Below, one piece after another: positions 24,282 through 35,342 of a DNA stretch of 64,000 bases (the stretch's first letter is position 1; every line of letters starts with the position of its first letter). Below the pieces are notes generated by a model, which worked only from the letters and a program-made list of their open reading frames with translations, had not been told where the DNA came from and ran no database searches. Position numbers and translations under genes: made by a program. Where the stretch lies: the NCBI GenBank assembly GCA_029817715.1, contig JARUPY010000083.1, positions 1,178,001 to 1,242,000 of the forward strand. The letters run 5' to 3'. This DNA is from Melastoma dodecandrum (lineage: Eukaryota > Streptophyta > Magnoliopsida > Myrtales > Melastomataceae).

Positions 24282-25424
24282 TTATATCGCCCCTAAGAGC
24301 TGCAATGGAGCTAGTCGAGACGGGTTACGGGTTGTTTCCTTACATATCGCAGCACCAAGGTCCGGCTCCTCTCTCCTAGGGCATTCTCTTGCCCTATGAG
24401 GACCACCATAAAGGAAGCATCCCATGCGAGCCTCGGGATCCGTTCGACGCTCATCCCACGCTCTACCCTTCACATGATTTCTCGGTTATCCCAGTCGCCT
24501 CGCTCTGACCTCAGATTATCCACATGCCCTTCATTATCCTCCTCATCAAGTGACCCTTTCTCACTAACCATGTACCTTTCCCTTGACTCGTTGCCCCCTC
24601 CTACCTAGAGATCAACCAAGGCATATGTAGCCGCAATCACAGAGGGGAGGTCTCGCATGCCTCGCCACTTTAGTTCCAAATATTCCCACGATTGAAATCC
24701 ATGAAGGAAGTTGAATAATCTGTCCACCCTCGAGCATGTCCGAAATTTCCAGCATCAACGACATGAAGTCCTTCACATATTCCTTCATGGTGTTGGTTTG
24801 TTTGAGGCTCTACAACACCTCCCTTGCAACCCAACCGGAGTTAAAAGGCTGTTATTGGTCCACAAATTCCATCTTGAGAGTCACTACACTATCGATCGGT
24901 GGATGACCTACACTTAAGTCATTCATCATCCTGGTCCGCCATCAAAGCTTTGTGTCTCCCATTAGATATATCGTCGCTAACGACCCTAAACCCTAAACTC
25001 GACACCTTCTCGTTCTCGGGTGTCCTTGTCGTTATGAAGTATTGCTCAAAATCCCACAAAAATTCTGCAACTTTCACATCGGCACACCCATCAAAAAATT
25101 GAGGCTCGGAAATCATTATCCATGATCGTACCTTTCCACCAACTGTAGGAGCAGCGACCGCTCGCTTGAGGATCGCTATCTCGTACTCCAAGTCCATTTG
25201 TTGGCTATACAATCTATCCACCACCGCACCCAGGGAGTTGAGAGTGGCCTTAACCGTCCTATTCCAGCCATCAACTCATACAGCCGTCCCATACCGGTCA
25301 TCATCTCATCTAGCCTTGCAATGATCGAGGTGGGATCCTCGGTTGAAGGCTCGCCAATCATCCTCTCCAATCGGTCAAATCTTTCGATGATTGTTATTGC
25401 CCACATGAATTGTGCTCTGATACG
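24282..25424 (-). pseudogene. Chromovirus-like gag, degenerate
   Basis: The frame begins about 25400 with IERFDRLERMIGEPS and LDEMMTGMGRLYELM, a coiled-coil N-terminus. It continues in another frame with EYEIAILKRAVAA and KVAEFLWDFEQYFITTR (25160-25020), the gag capsid-like core. Near 24430 a CX2CX3HX4C knuckle is read as CFLYGGPHRAREC, the second Cys now Tyr. It ends RLAPLQLLGAI, where a Tekay/Del-type element would enter protease, but no protease follows. Several frameshifts are present. Confidence 0.7.
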
Positions 25425-25428
25425 AACT

Positions 25429-26133
25429 ATCACGTGGGAGAAACGACCACCCACAAATGATCACCCCTATGTGGCATCACACTCAGTCTTAAGCACGACC
25501 AGCCTTATCACCACACAACGTAAGCCTTTTCATTTTCTTATCTAGTGTTCCCTTTGGAAATAACTCAATCTTTAATAGATATCAAATGTACAACTCTCAA
25601 TACTTTACCGACGCCCCTTTACAAGACCTCTTATATATAGAAGTTCGTGGCTATTCATAAAACAATACAACAATCCCTAAGGGTCGTGTAACTTAAAGAA
25701 CACCAAGTATAACTACCCTCTATTGCCCTTTGGGGTTATACCCTTTCTCATTATATGCGCCCCTTACAATTGTTGTTTCCATTTATAGACGTCTCTTCAC
25801 CAAGAGATACGTCCAATCCCTCATTGACATGCTCATGCCATTTCACGATCATGCCCTTTCACGGAATCCCCTCTTCGAGTCCGCCTCCGTTCATGCTCTC
25901 TTCTCGAACATTGTCATAGAACCACCCACGAGCATCCCTCAAGTGTTAACGCATGAATATCTTGGTCACGTTGCGCCTCATGCCCAACTCCATTGTCCGA
26001 GCATCGACTCGAACTCTCAATTTATCCGCATGTATCCATGAACACCCCGACATTCGTTGTTGTCCATGCGTTCTAACCATGGACGCCGCCCAAGCAGCCT
26101 CGCTAAAGCATTCGTACACGACAGATACCTACC
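25429..26133 (-). repeat. LTR (5' on the minus strand) of the gag-only element
   Basis: About 705 bp, partner of 23396-24088, with a tRNA primer-binding site immediately to its left. The divergence between the two LTRs is large, indicating an old insertion. Confidence 0.7.
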
Positions 26134-27974
26134 CTCGTCTTGTCCCCTTGACAGCAAGCCTCCAATGGGATTCCTCTGACCTTGATTGGGCATCCTTATG
26201 CATACGCCCAAGCAATAGAAATCACGCTCAATTCAATTAATGCTTAAATCTCACATCTTGCATATTCAACCAAACAATAAAATTCACACTCATCCCACAT
26301 GTGTACGGTTCACATTACCCACACAACTCTTATTCACACGTATATAACAACTTGGCACATCTTTCTCATGGCAGATAGAATAGGAATGTAGTGAAATTTT
26401 ATTACAAGGTTTTGTAATAATTCTAATGAACAAATGGACGTCCTTACAGATGGTATCAGAGCGAGGTTCATAATGTAGTGATATAGTTGGGAAGTGAGTC
26501 GAAAATGTGTCGATTATGGGTGCGAAATGGAAGAGTGTTTGTATATGCAAACAGTTTCGGATTGACATAGTGATGTTATATCTGAGTCTTTAGAGAAAAA
26601 GATTTAATTGAAATGACACAAGATTTTGAAAAATGTGTGTGGATGACGGTATGACAATATGAGGTGTTTTGGATGCTTGAAAGGCGTTGGGACCAAAAGG
26701 GATGAGTGGAATTATTGTAAAAAAAATTATGTTTCATGATATGAAAGGAATGGCACGAGTGAGAACTCGAGTAAGTTTCAAGGTATGTCAAAAGCAATGT
26801 GATGAAAAGCGTATGAAAAGTGTTTGTGACACTTGAGTAGCATCGTGGTTGTGATAAACCGATTACTCGAGTGTGGAAATGAAAAAGGAAAGACGAAATT
26901 TGGTATAAATGGTATGAGAATGGTGTGTTGATAGGATGATATAACGCGAAGCAATAATGACCGCGAATGGGCTCGTATGTATGTAATGCACAACTATAAA
27001 TCCCCAAGGCTTGTATGATGGTAACCCCCCTTGTTTAATATGAGGATTAAGGGTTGTCGTCATTTGAATCCCTTGGAAGGTCGTACATGGGTTTAAGTAT
27101 GTGACCCTTTGAGATCGGGTAACGATATGATAATGACGATTATATGTGTGAGTTGAATTATTCTCTTGCTAAATATAAAGGTGGAGAGGTAATATAATGA
27201 TTCTGACCCCCCATGAGTGGGAGAGTCGAAGAAACACAATGATGCCCTCCATGATGAGGTTGCCGACCTTTTTAATGAGGAGTGTTGATGAAAGGAATAA
27301 TGTAGTTTTATGAGAAGATCAAATGTGTGAAAGTGATTTGACAAGACTTATGCGATGAATCGTAAATGATTGAGAATATTTAACTAGAGTATTGGTCGTA
27401 ATAGTTGAGTCATTTGTTGAAATGTTATGACGAGGATTATGTTGTATACTCGAGATCTAATGTATTTATAAGTTGTGATGCATGAGAAGACCTCCATTAA
27501 CGGAGTATGAGGCTTCACCCAAACATCGGTAAACTGGTGTTTAGGGAACAAATTATATGAGCTTTTTGTTAGTGAATTCACGTTTTGAATTATGCTTGAA
27601 TAAGTAAGAAATAGAGGTATCACTTGAAGGAGATGCATGAAAATTATGGAGAGGAAGGAATTTGGGCACCTGAGTGACATTATAATGAAATGATATTAAT
27701 AAGGGGTTCAATTACTAGAATCGAAGTGATAAGGACTGAAATACGTCCATCCAAAGTATGAATGATAGTCGAGATTGATACAAATATGGTAAAGTGTGTG
27801 AATGAGAATTATAAGGATCCTAAAAGGGAGATAGTTGAGAGCTACCCGGAATGTAATTAAATATGAGAGTGATTAATGAGATAGTGAATGACGGGTAAGG
27901 TACTCCCACATTAGGAAAAATATATCAAGTAATATAACACAGTGAAAAGGGAGAGGACAAACACCCTTCAAGGA
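26134..27974. other. Unclassified LTR-element leader and decayed sequence
   Basis: tggtatcagagcgaggtt at 26451-26468 on + is a textbook initiator-Met primer-binding site, preceded by ...ccttaca, a plausible LTR end. No gag or pol follows on + before the - strand chromovirus pol. ORFs on - (26290-27680) are Ser/His/Tyr-rich and look like antisense noise. Confidence 0.45.
26451..26468 (+). other. Primer-binding site (initiator-Met tRNA type)
   Basis: The first 12 nt, tggtatcagagc, match the 3' end complement of plant initiator-Met tRNA used by most LTR retrotransposons. It points right, opposite to its neighbours. Confidence 0.65.
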
Positions 27975-30900
27975 TTAATCCAATCCCAACGGAATCAGTA
28001 GCTTAATCCCATACACTACCTCGAATCCGACGATCGAGTAATCCAATGTAGAGCTTAAGTGTCCATGAACTCTTCTTGAGATAACTTGATGTCTCAATCC
28101 TTTCTTAATCTTGCACACCATCATCCTTAGTATAGCGCCCATGGTCCTGTTCAAAGTTTGTCCATTGATATGCTTCAAGATCTCGTGATCAGTGTGAAGG
28201 ACAAACTCGTTAGGCAAAAAGTAATGGCTCAACGTTTCCAATGCCCGAATAATAGAGTAAAATTCCTTATCATAGGTTGAATAACTCAATCGAGCACCGT
28301 TTAACTTCTCATTGAAATAAGAGATTGGTCGATCCTCTTGCAATAATAGTACTCGTCCAATGCCAATTCCTAAAGCATCACACTCGACTTCGAACACATT
28401 TTCAAAATCTGGAAGTGCCAACATTGGCATTTCGCAAAGTCGACTCTTGAATAGCTCAAAAGCTAGATTGAACTGTTGTCGACCACACAAAAGTTGTACC
28501 CTTCAAACACTTCGTCATCGGGGTTGCAATAGTACTGAAGTTTTTTATGAATCTTCCATAAGAGAAGCAAGTCTTTGGAAACTTAAGATGTCATGAGTTG
28601 CCTTGATATTGGCCAATCACTAATGGCTACAATCTTGTTTTCATCAACTTGGATATTGTCCTACGAGATGACATACCCCAAGAAAACAAGTTGGGGGCGT
28701 AATAAACTCACACTTTTTGTTATTTCCAAACATATATTGCTCTCTCAACTTCTTGAACAACTGTTTGAGATTATCCACATGCTCATTCTCGTTGCGGTTA
28801 TATGTGAGAATATCATCAAAATAAACAACAATAAATTTCCCGATGAAAGTTCGAAACACCTGGTTCATCAATTGAATGAAAGTGCTCGGTGCATTCGAGA
28901 GACCAAAGGGCATAATCATCCATTCATACAACCCGAATTTAGTCTTGAATGCAATCTTCCACTCATTGCCCTCCTTCGAATATCATGGTAGCAACTTCGA
29001 AAGTCCACCTTCAAGAAAACTTTTGGTCTATGCAACTCCTCAAGCATATCGTCGAGTCGAGGAATAGGAACTATGTACTTCATGGTGATCTTATTCATCA
29101 CTCGAATATCAACACACATTCATCATGAACCATCCTTCTTTGGCACGAGTATTGCGGGAACGAAATAAGGGTTGAGACTTTCTGGAACAAACCAATTTTG
29201 TATTAGATTGTCGACTTGTCACTGGAACTCCTTAGCCTCGTGGATTGCATCGATAGGCAGGTTGATGTGATAAAAAAACACCAGGATTGAGGTCGATTTG
29301 ATGTTGTATATCCCTCAATGGAGGGATCTCCCAGGCATTTCCTCGAAAACACATCTTCGAATTCTCGGATGAGCTGCCAGACTCAAGGAGGCAATATGGA
29401 AGTTTGCTTTATTACCTCCTCACATACCTAACATGTACACACGGTTCTCTTCTAGAATGGGTCGAGTTAGCTCAACAAGCTTCAAACCGACTTCTCAATC
29501 TCTTAATGGCGGCTTGGCCAGCGCTTGGGTAATCTTCTTCTGATAAGGATGATGGAGTATGTATTCTTATACCTATCATGAACTACTTGTCCGTCGAATT
29601 GCCACAGTCTTCTCAATAACAAGTGACATGCACCCATGGGCACTACATCACAAGTCACACCGTCTCGATTGTTCTGGCCAATGCACTACGAAATAAGGGT
29701 CTGCTTAGTTACTCGAATGTCACTCTCTTTGCTCAGCTACTGAAGCTTGTATGGTCGGTGGTGTGCCTTAGTTGGCAACATCAATTTCTCGACCATGGTA
29801 GTGGAGGCTACGTTGGTGCAACTATCACTGTCAATTATCACATGACACAGCTTTCCCTACACGATGCATCAAGTATAAATGATCCTCTCATTTTCATCCA
29901 CTTCATCTGGCCCCACTTTTGCATTAAGAACATCTCGAATTATCAACAACTCGCCCGCATCGAGTTTCTCAACATCTCAAATGGGTTGGCCTTCTCATTC
30001 ATTCGCCTAATCATCGTCATAAAAAAACTCCAAGATAGTGACAGATCGTCGATTCGGGAATTCGTAAGCCATATGTCCAAGTCCATGACACTTGAAACAC
30101 TTCCTCACTCCACAATTATTCGAGGTTGGACGAGCGTCAACGTGATTCTTGTCCTTGTGGTTTAAAATGAAGGAACCCTCGCGGATGAACTATTTTTGTA
30201 GAAAGGAGTTGTTCTCAATGTCAGTTTTACAAGCGTTCTCCGAACCTGCTGCTTCTCGACGTTTTGGGCTCTGTTGCATCTGTCTGCAAAACTCTAATAT
30301 GGTTGCAACTCAACGGTATCAGCCACGTGAGTTTTTTAGCCCTTCAATATACCTAGCAATGGTCTGCTATAGGGGCTCAAATATATCAAAATGTAGCATC
30401 AACTACTCGAATTCTCGAGTATATTCAGTAACACTCAAGGATTGCCGCATCGAGTTCAATCTAATGAACAAATTTTGTCGATACCGCTCGAGTAGAAATC
30501 TCTTCTTCATGTCTCTTTTCATTTTGTCCTCGAGCGAATCTTCTCCTCCCCTTCTTAATGACGCTACTGGTTTAGGTTCTTCCACCATAAACTCATATAC
30601 TTACGAAGTCGAAGCATTATCATCTGCACTTGTCGGTCCTCGGGAATGTCCTTATACTAGAATTCCCTTTCAATCGAATGAAACCAATCGAGAAATTCCT
30701 CATAATCTAATTTTCCTTCTAACTCTGGAATGTCCACCCGCATGCTTGTAGTACGAACGGGCTGACATTCCCTTTTCCCCCATCTAGAATACTCCCCATC
30801 ACTAAAATCATTGACGAGGGATTATCCTCCTCTGCCTCAAATTGTCAAGGGGATTGCGGTTTAGGGGTCCTTCTTTCTACAAGAAGTTGTTGCACCTGAT

Positions 30901-31010
30901 GTCGTAACTCTTCAACCTCTTGTTCTATGAGTGCCGAATTAGCCGCCTCCAGCATCATCCCGCGATAGAATATATTTACGTCATAACAATCGTGCACTTT
31001 GACACCAACT
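27975..31010 (-). mobile_element. Chromovirus-like gypsy remnant, gag to RNase H, integrase core deleted
   Basis: Read on -, there is a primer-binding-like tggtgtcaaagtgcac (31007-30992), then gag EVEELRHQVQQLL (about 30930) and KRFLLERYRQNL...SVTEYTREFE (30520-30403). A knuckle CFKCHGLGHMAYEF follows (30100-30058; last Cys is Phe). The protease reads IIDSDSCTNVAS (about 29850; Gly of the DSG is Asp). The RT spans 29119-28644 with an intact YFDDIL. The gypsy RNase H starts VECDALGIGIG (28490-28330) and continues to HTDHEILKHINGQ. Directly after INGQ the reading becomes integrase C-terminal core (TLNRTMGAILR ... FEVVYG). The integrase zinc domain and catalytic residues are gone. Confidence 0.85.
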
Positions 31011-31270
31011 GATGTGAATCCGCTTATATAAATGAGGAAACTAACACGATGGCGAAACAAAACAAGACTAATAACAACGAAACCAACTAAAGGGATATGA
31101 CTCGACAACCTTGGATATAGGAGAACACCACTGAAGGTTGAAACGAGTGTGACTCGAATGGTCACGAATACAACAGACAAACCACCAGAATGGTCACGAG
31201 GGTTGAACGCCACACAACAGACACAGAAACACAACCAATTGTGGGAACGCTTGGATAGTTCTCCACGCAT

Positions 31271-31689
31271 GGAAATCCACCAAATAAGAAAAGGATAAAC
31301 TCAACGAGGTTTCCAGAAAGTGCCATCTAAAAATAATATCTTATACGTTTTTCAGGCAAAGGCATATATAGGGTGCCCAATATAAAGATATGACAATTAC
31401 GAATATAAACATAGCTAAAGGAAATAAAAGATATACAATAAAAGTCTAACTAGATAATCCGAATGTCAAAGCAGAGATGGATTGCTCAACAAGGTTGGTG
31501 GAGCAGGCACCATCCCTGGACTACATGCTGTCAGAGCGGGCTGTCCGACCCTTCCCATCGCTTAGTTGCCCATCGCTCGATAGCTCCCATTTACAGTTTC
31601 TGTTGACTAACGTCCCTCATCGATTAAATCCTCGTCGATTAACAGTGCTTTGTTTGATTGTTTCGTGAGGATTTTTATTTTTTAGTTCT
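31271..31689. other. Non-coding junction between two opposed retroelements
   Basis: Probably LTR-derived on one or both sides (ttatataaatgag near 31024 on the other strand could be a promoter). No gene was recognised. Confidence 0.35.
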
Positions 31690-33237
31690 GGTCGAAGCAA
31701 CCCAGGATCAATCGTTGGAACATCCACGTGCGAAAGCTTTAATCAAGGAACTACCACCCTTACAAAGTATCCAACACCAAATTGATTTGGTTCTAGGAGC
31801 TTCCTTACCCAAACCGACCAGCTTATCGATGCAATCCCGAGGAAGCGAAAGAACTTCAAAGGCAGGTCGATGAGTTACTGGAGAAAGGTTTGGTACAAGA
31901 GAGCTTGTGCCCTTGCTCAGTTCCAGCTATATTGGTGCCAAAGAAATATGGCACATGGAGAATGTGCATGGATAGTCGAGTGATCAACAAGATAACGATG
32001 AAGTGTCGTTTCCCTATTCCTCGGCTAGATGACATGTGGGATGAGTTGCATGGAGCGCAGGTGTTTTCAAAAGTAGACTTGCGAAGTGGCTACCACCAGA
32101 TCTGAATGAAGGAAGGTGACGAGTGGAAGAAGGCTTTCAAAACCAAGTACGGGTTGTACGAATGGTTGGTGATGCCCTTTAATTTGTCGAACGTGTCCAG
32201 CACGTTCATGCGACTAATGACCCATGTCTTGCGACCATTCATGGGAAAGTTCATGGTTGTCTACTTCAACGACATTCTCATCTACAGCTGTAGTCTCGAC
32301 AAACATGTTGAGCACCTTTGCACAGTGTTCCGCACACTTCGCGACAAGAAGCTGTGCGAGAATCTCAAGAAATGTGAGTTTTTCCAACCCAGTTTAGTAT
32401 TCCTTGGTTTTATAGTGTCAAGCGAAGGAATCAAGGTTGATGAAAGCAAGATCGAAGCGATCAAGGAGTGGCCAGTGCCAAGGAGTTTCCACGATGTTCA
32501 TAGCTTCCATGGCTTAGCGTCGTTCTACAGGAGATTCATTCGAGGTTTCAACTAGATCGTAGCCCCTCTCACTGAGTGTCTAAAAGGAGAGAAGTTTGAG
32601 TGGACTTCAGCCGCACAAGCTAGTTTCGAGCGACTGAAAGAGTGTCTAAGCGAAGCACCCGTTCTCGCCTTACCTGACTTTGCGAGGATGTTCGAAGTCG
32701 AATGCGACACATCCGGAGTTGGAATAGGAGGAGTGTTGATGCAAGAAGGGAGACCTATGGCTTACTTCAGCGAGAAGCTCAATGGTGTAAAACTCAACTA
32801 CTCGACTTATGACAAGGAGTTCCTAGCCATCGTTCGAGTTTTGGAAACATGGAGCCACTACCTGCTGCCTAAAGAGTTTGTGCTACACACTGACCATGAA
32901 GCTCTCAAGTACATCAATGGTCAGTACAAACTCAGTCGGCGACATGCCAAATGGGTAGAGTTCCTTCAATCTTTCACTTTTGTGCTCAAGCACAAACAAG
33001 GAGACTTAGTATGGATTCATCTAAGGAAGGAATGATTCCCCACAAAGAGGAAGAACAAGCTGATGCCTCGAGCAGAATGCCCTTTCAAGATCATCGAGCG
33101 CAACAACGACAACACCTACAAGGTGGATCTTCCAGGAGACTATGGAGTTTCTATCACTTTCAATGTCAAGGAACTCATTCCATACGATGACGATGACCAT
33201 ACGAGTTTGAGGACAAACTCTCTTTAACAAGGGGAGG
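31690..33237 (+). mobile_element. Chromovirus-like gypsy pol remnant, integrase deleted
   Basis: Pre-[19 protein letters not shown] (31755) is followed after a frameshift (about 31815) by [29 protein letters not shown] and [13 protein letters not shown]. There is an in-frame TGA at 32103-32105, and then [12 protein letters not shown]. The polymerase box reads YFNDILIYS, with the first catalytic Asp replaced by Asn. Connection and RNase H follow ([27 protein letters not shown]). At [18 protein letters not shown] the RNase H passes straight into the integrase C-terminal tail (NKLMPRAECPFKI, YKVDLPGDYGVS), so the whole integrase catalytic domain is missing. It ends with TAA at 33226-33228, next to a polypurine tract. 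Confidence 0.88.
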
Positions 33238-33238
33238 A

Positions 33239-34000
33239 TGATACAAGGACAGTCGTCGATTCGCCCACACCTCAGCCACGGTCGCCTAACGGAGGCATCA
33301 ACTTGCTTGTCATCAAGTAAGCGAGGGGACGAGAGGAGCACGAAGCGACACGACTCTCAGGCGACGAATAACCAAGAGGCGCTACGACCTGATAGTTCGT
33401 CTGACAACTTGCAGCCCAAGGGTCGCGCCTGCTCCACCAGCTTTTCAGATCTTATCGGAAGGAAATAATATTTTTCCTTATCTTCTCATCCTATCTTTTA
33501 TTTTATTTCCCTTATCTTTTATTTTTTTTCCTTTATTGTCTTTCCTATGGGCAGCCTATATAAGCCATTGCTTTGTAAGGATTGAAAACAACTTTGATTC
33601 GGACTTTTAAACCCAGATTAGACTTTTGTTTTTCTATCCGAAGTAAATTCTCTTTGAACCTCGTTCTTCATTTGATGAACTTTCAAGTGTAAATTGAGTA
33701 GAGTGTATCTACTAGTAGTGGTGTGCCTGTATCCTCCGTGTTGTTCCTCGCCCTCGTTCTTATTCACGGTTGTGTCTGTATCCGTGTGACAGGCGAGTTC
33801 CATCCGAGTCTTTCACGGTGGTGTATCTGTATCCGTGGAGGTTGATATCAACCTATCCTTTCATACCCATCCATTCAGCCATCATGTTTCATTATCTACC
33901 CTTCCGACCATTCCCATGTCACTCCATTCCGCACCCACAGTGACGTCCCCCATCGTCTCGGTATTAGAATCATCTATTCCTTGCCGCATCACCGCATCAG
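33239..34000 (+). repeat. Probable 3' LTR of the plus-strand chromovirus
   Basis: The polypurine tract aaggggagga is directly followed by TGATACAAGG. A TATA box (cctatataagcc, 33555-33566) and an AT-rich transcribed part follow. Three spaced copies of a ctgtatcc.ccgtg-type word lie at 33727-33838. The right end, near gcatca at 34000, is a guess; no matching 5' LTR was found. Confidence 0.5.
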
Positions 34001-35342
34001 GTATCCCATATTCCACCTCTTAGAAGACGAACGATGTATGAAGAGTTGAGTTCGAGATTAGACTGCCCTAACATATGTTCTTTTTGTTTATAGAAAGGCA
34101 TTGGACTGATAAACCCCTAATTAAATAAATATAATGTTATTTCTTTTGAAACATCTTTTCTCATACATTTAACTAAATAAACATGTTATATTTAGGTGAT
34201 TTGGAAGTCATATAACTCATCCTCTCTTATTTGTTTCTACATCACGGATTAGTATTTCCCCGTTAAATCCTATGTTAGTTTAGCGATCATACTAGAGTCA
34301 TGCAATATAGGCGAAAGTCTTCATTCTGATCGACTGACAAGGCAAAACTATGAATAACTAGACACATATTCATCATATTTGTGGCCTTAAAGAATGATCG
34401 TATTGGAAAAGATTTTCCCCTCCAATTGTAGACAATAGTGAACTATTCGAGATGGTATCAATGTCACGGGAGGAAGTATATTTCACATACATGTGTTATG
34501 TTGGCAGCCTATTTTAACTTGTTTTAAATTAACAATATAATTGTTCCATGCCGTTGTGGATGAAATTGAAGAAATTCCTACAAAAGACAATGAAGCTGAA
34601 GATGTTCATGCCAAATATTTCTTTTGATAAGTAATCAGATCACTAGATAAAACGTCGTTTTGGTTACTCCTGCCAAATATTTATATACATCAAACATGGT
34701 ATGGAGTTGCTACAGAGGAGTAGGAGCGATTTGAAGTGAATTTGATATAATTTCTTACCGAAAATTGGTCCATGTAACCCATCGAAGAACTTCCCCTAAT
34801 GTGTCCATGAGTATGAAGATGCTACAACTTAGATTAGTCCTAATTCTATGCAGCCTCCTGTACCACGCCCCTTAGCCCCTTAGTCGTTATTAGAAAAGAA
34901 ATCCAGCACAAGCATAGAGTCAGTTATCAATAGAATTATCTTTTCTTGGATATTTCTTATAGAACCGTGTTCTACATTTTCAACGAAAGCACGCATTAGG
35001 TTAACCTTCACTTTATAATTCATAAGTGTGGTTAAATTAACTGAATCAGATAGCCCCATAATCCTAAAGTTTCAAAATAATATTTATTAAAAAATATTTT
35101 TACAAAATATGAATATTTCAAAATTTATAAAATAATGTTTCAAATTCCAACATTTCCAAACTTTTTTGAGACGAAATCAACATTTTAACACTGAATTGTT
35201 GTCATTATTTAATTAATTTTAAAATATATTTTTTTTTTTGGACCTAGGCGTAATCCATGCAAAATTGCTGACAGCGGTTTCCCGATGTGGCAGCATCCCC
35301 CAGGTGAAGACACCAAACCCACCCCTAAAAAAAAGTGCGACG
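34001..35342. other. VPS39: Intergenic region and VPS39 promoter
   Basis: AT-rich and gene-free. The last ~120 bp before the VPS39 ATG become GC-richer (caccaaacccacccc), likely the 5' UTR and core promoter. No TATA box close to the start was identified with confidence. Confidence 0.45.

Larger units (their letters stand above)
23396..26133 (-). mobile_element. Gag-only LTR retroelement (TR-GAG-like), about 2.7 kb
   Basis: Two ~700-bp LTRs flank only about 1.3 kb. Read on -, the interior has a primer-binding site (tcgtatcagagc, 25414-25425, one mismatch to the initiator-Met tRNA type), gag, a zinc-knuckle relic, a short spacer and a polypurine tract. There is no protease, RT or integrase. 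A second copy at 60668-61625 has the same gag-spacer-LTR order, so the pol-less structure is probably a family trait rather than a one-off deletion. No clean flanking duplication was found. Confidence 0.65.

Noticed and set aside
26290..27680. Series of 60-143 aa frames on minus
   Set aside because: Ser/His/Tyr/Phe-rich composition, mutually overlapping, no domain; the complement of a G/A-rich decayed leader.
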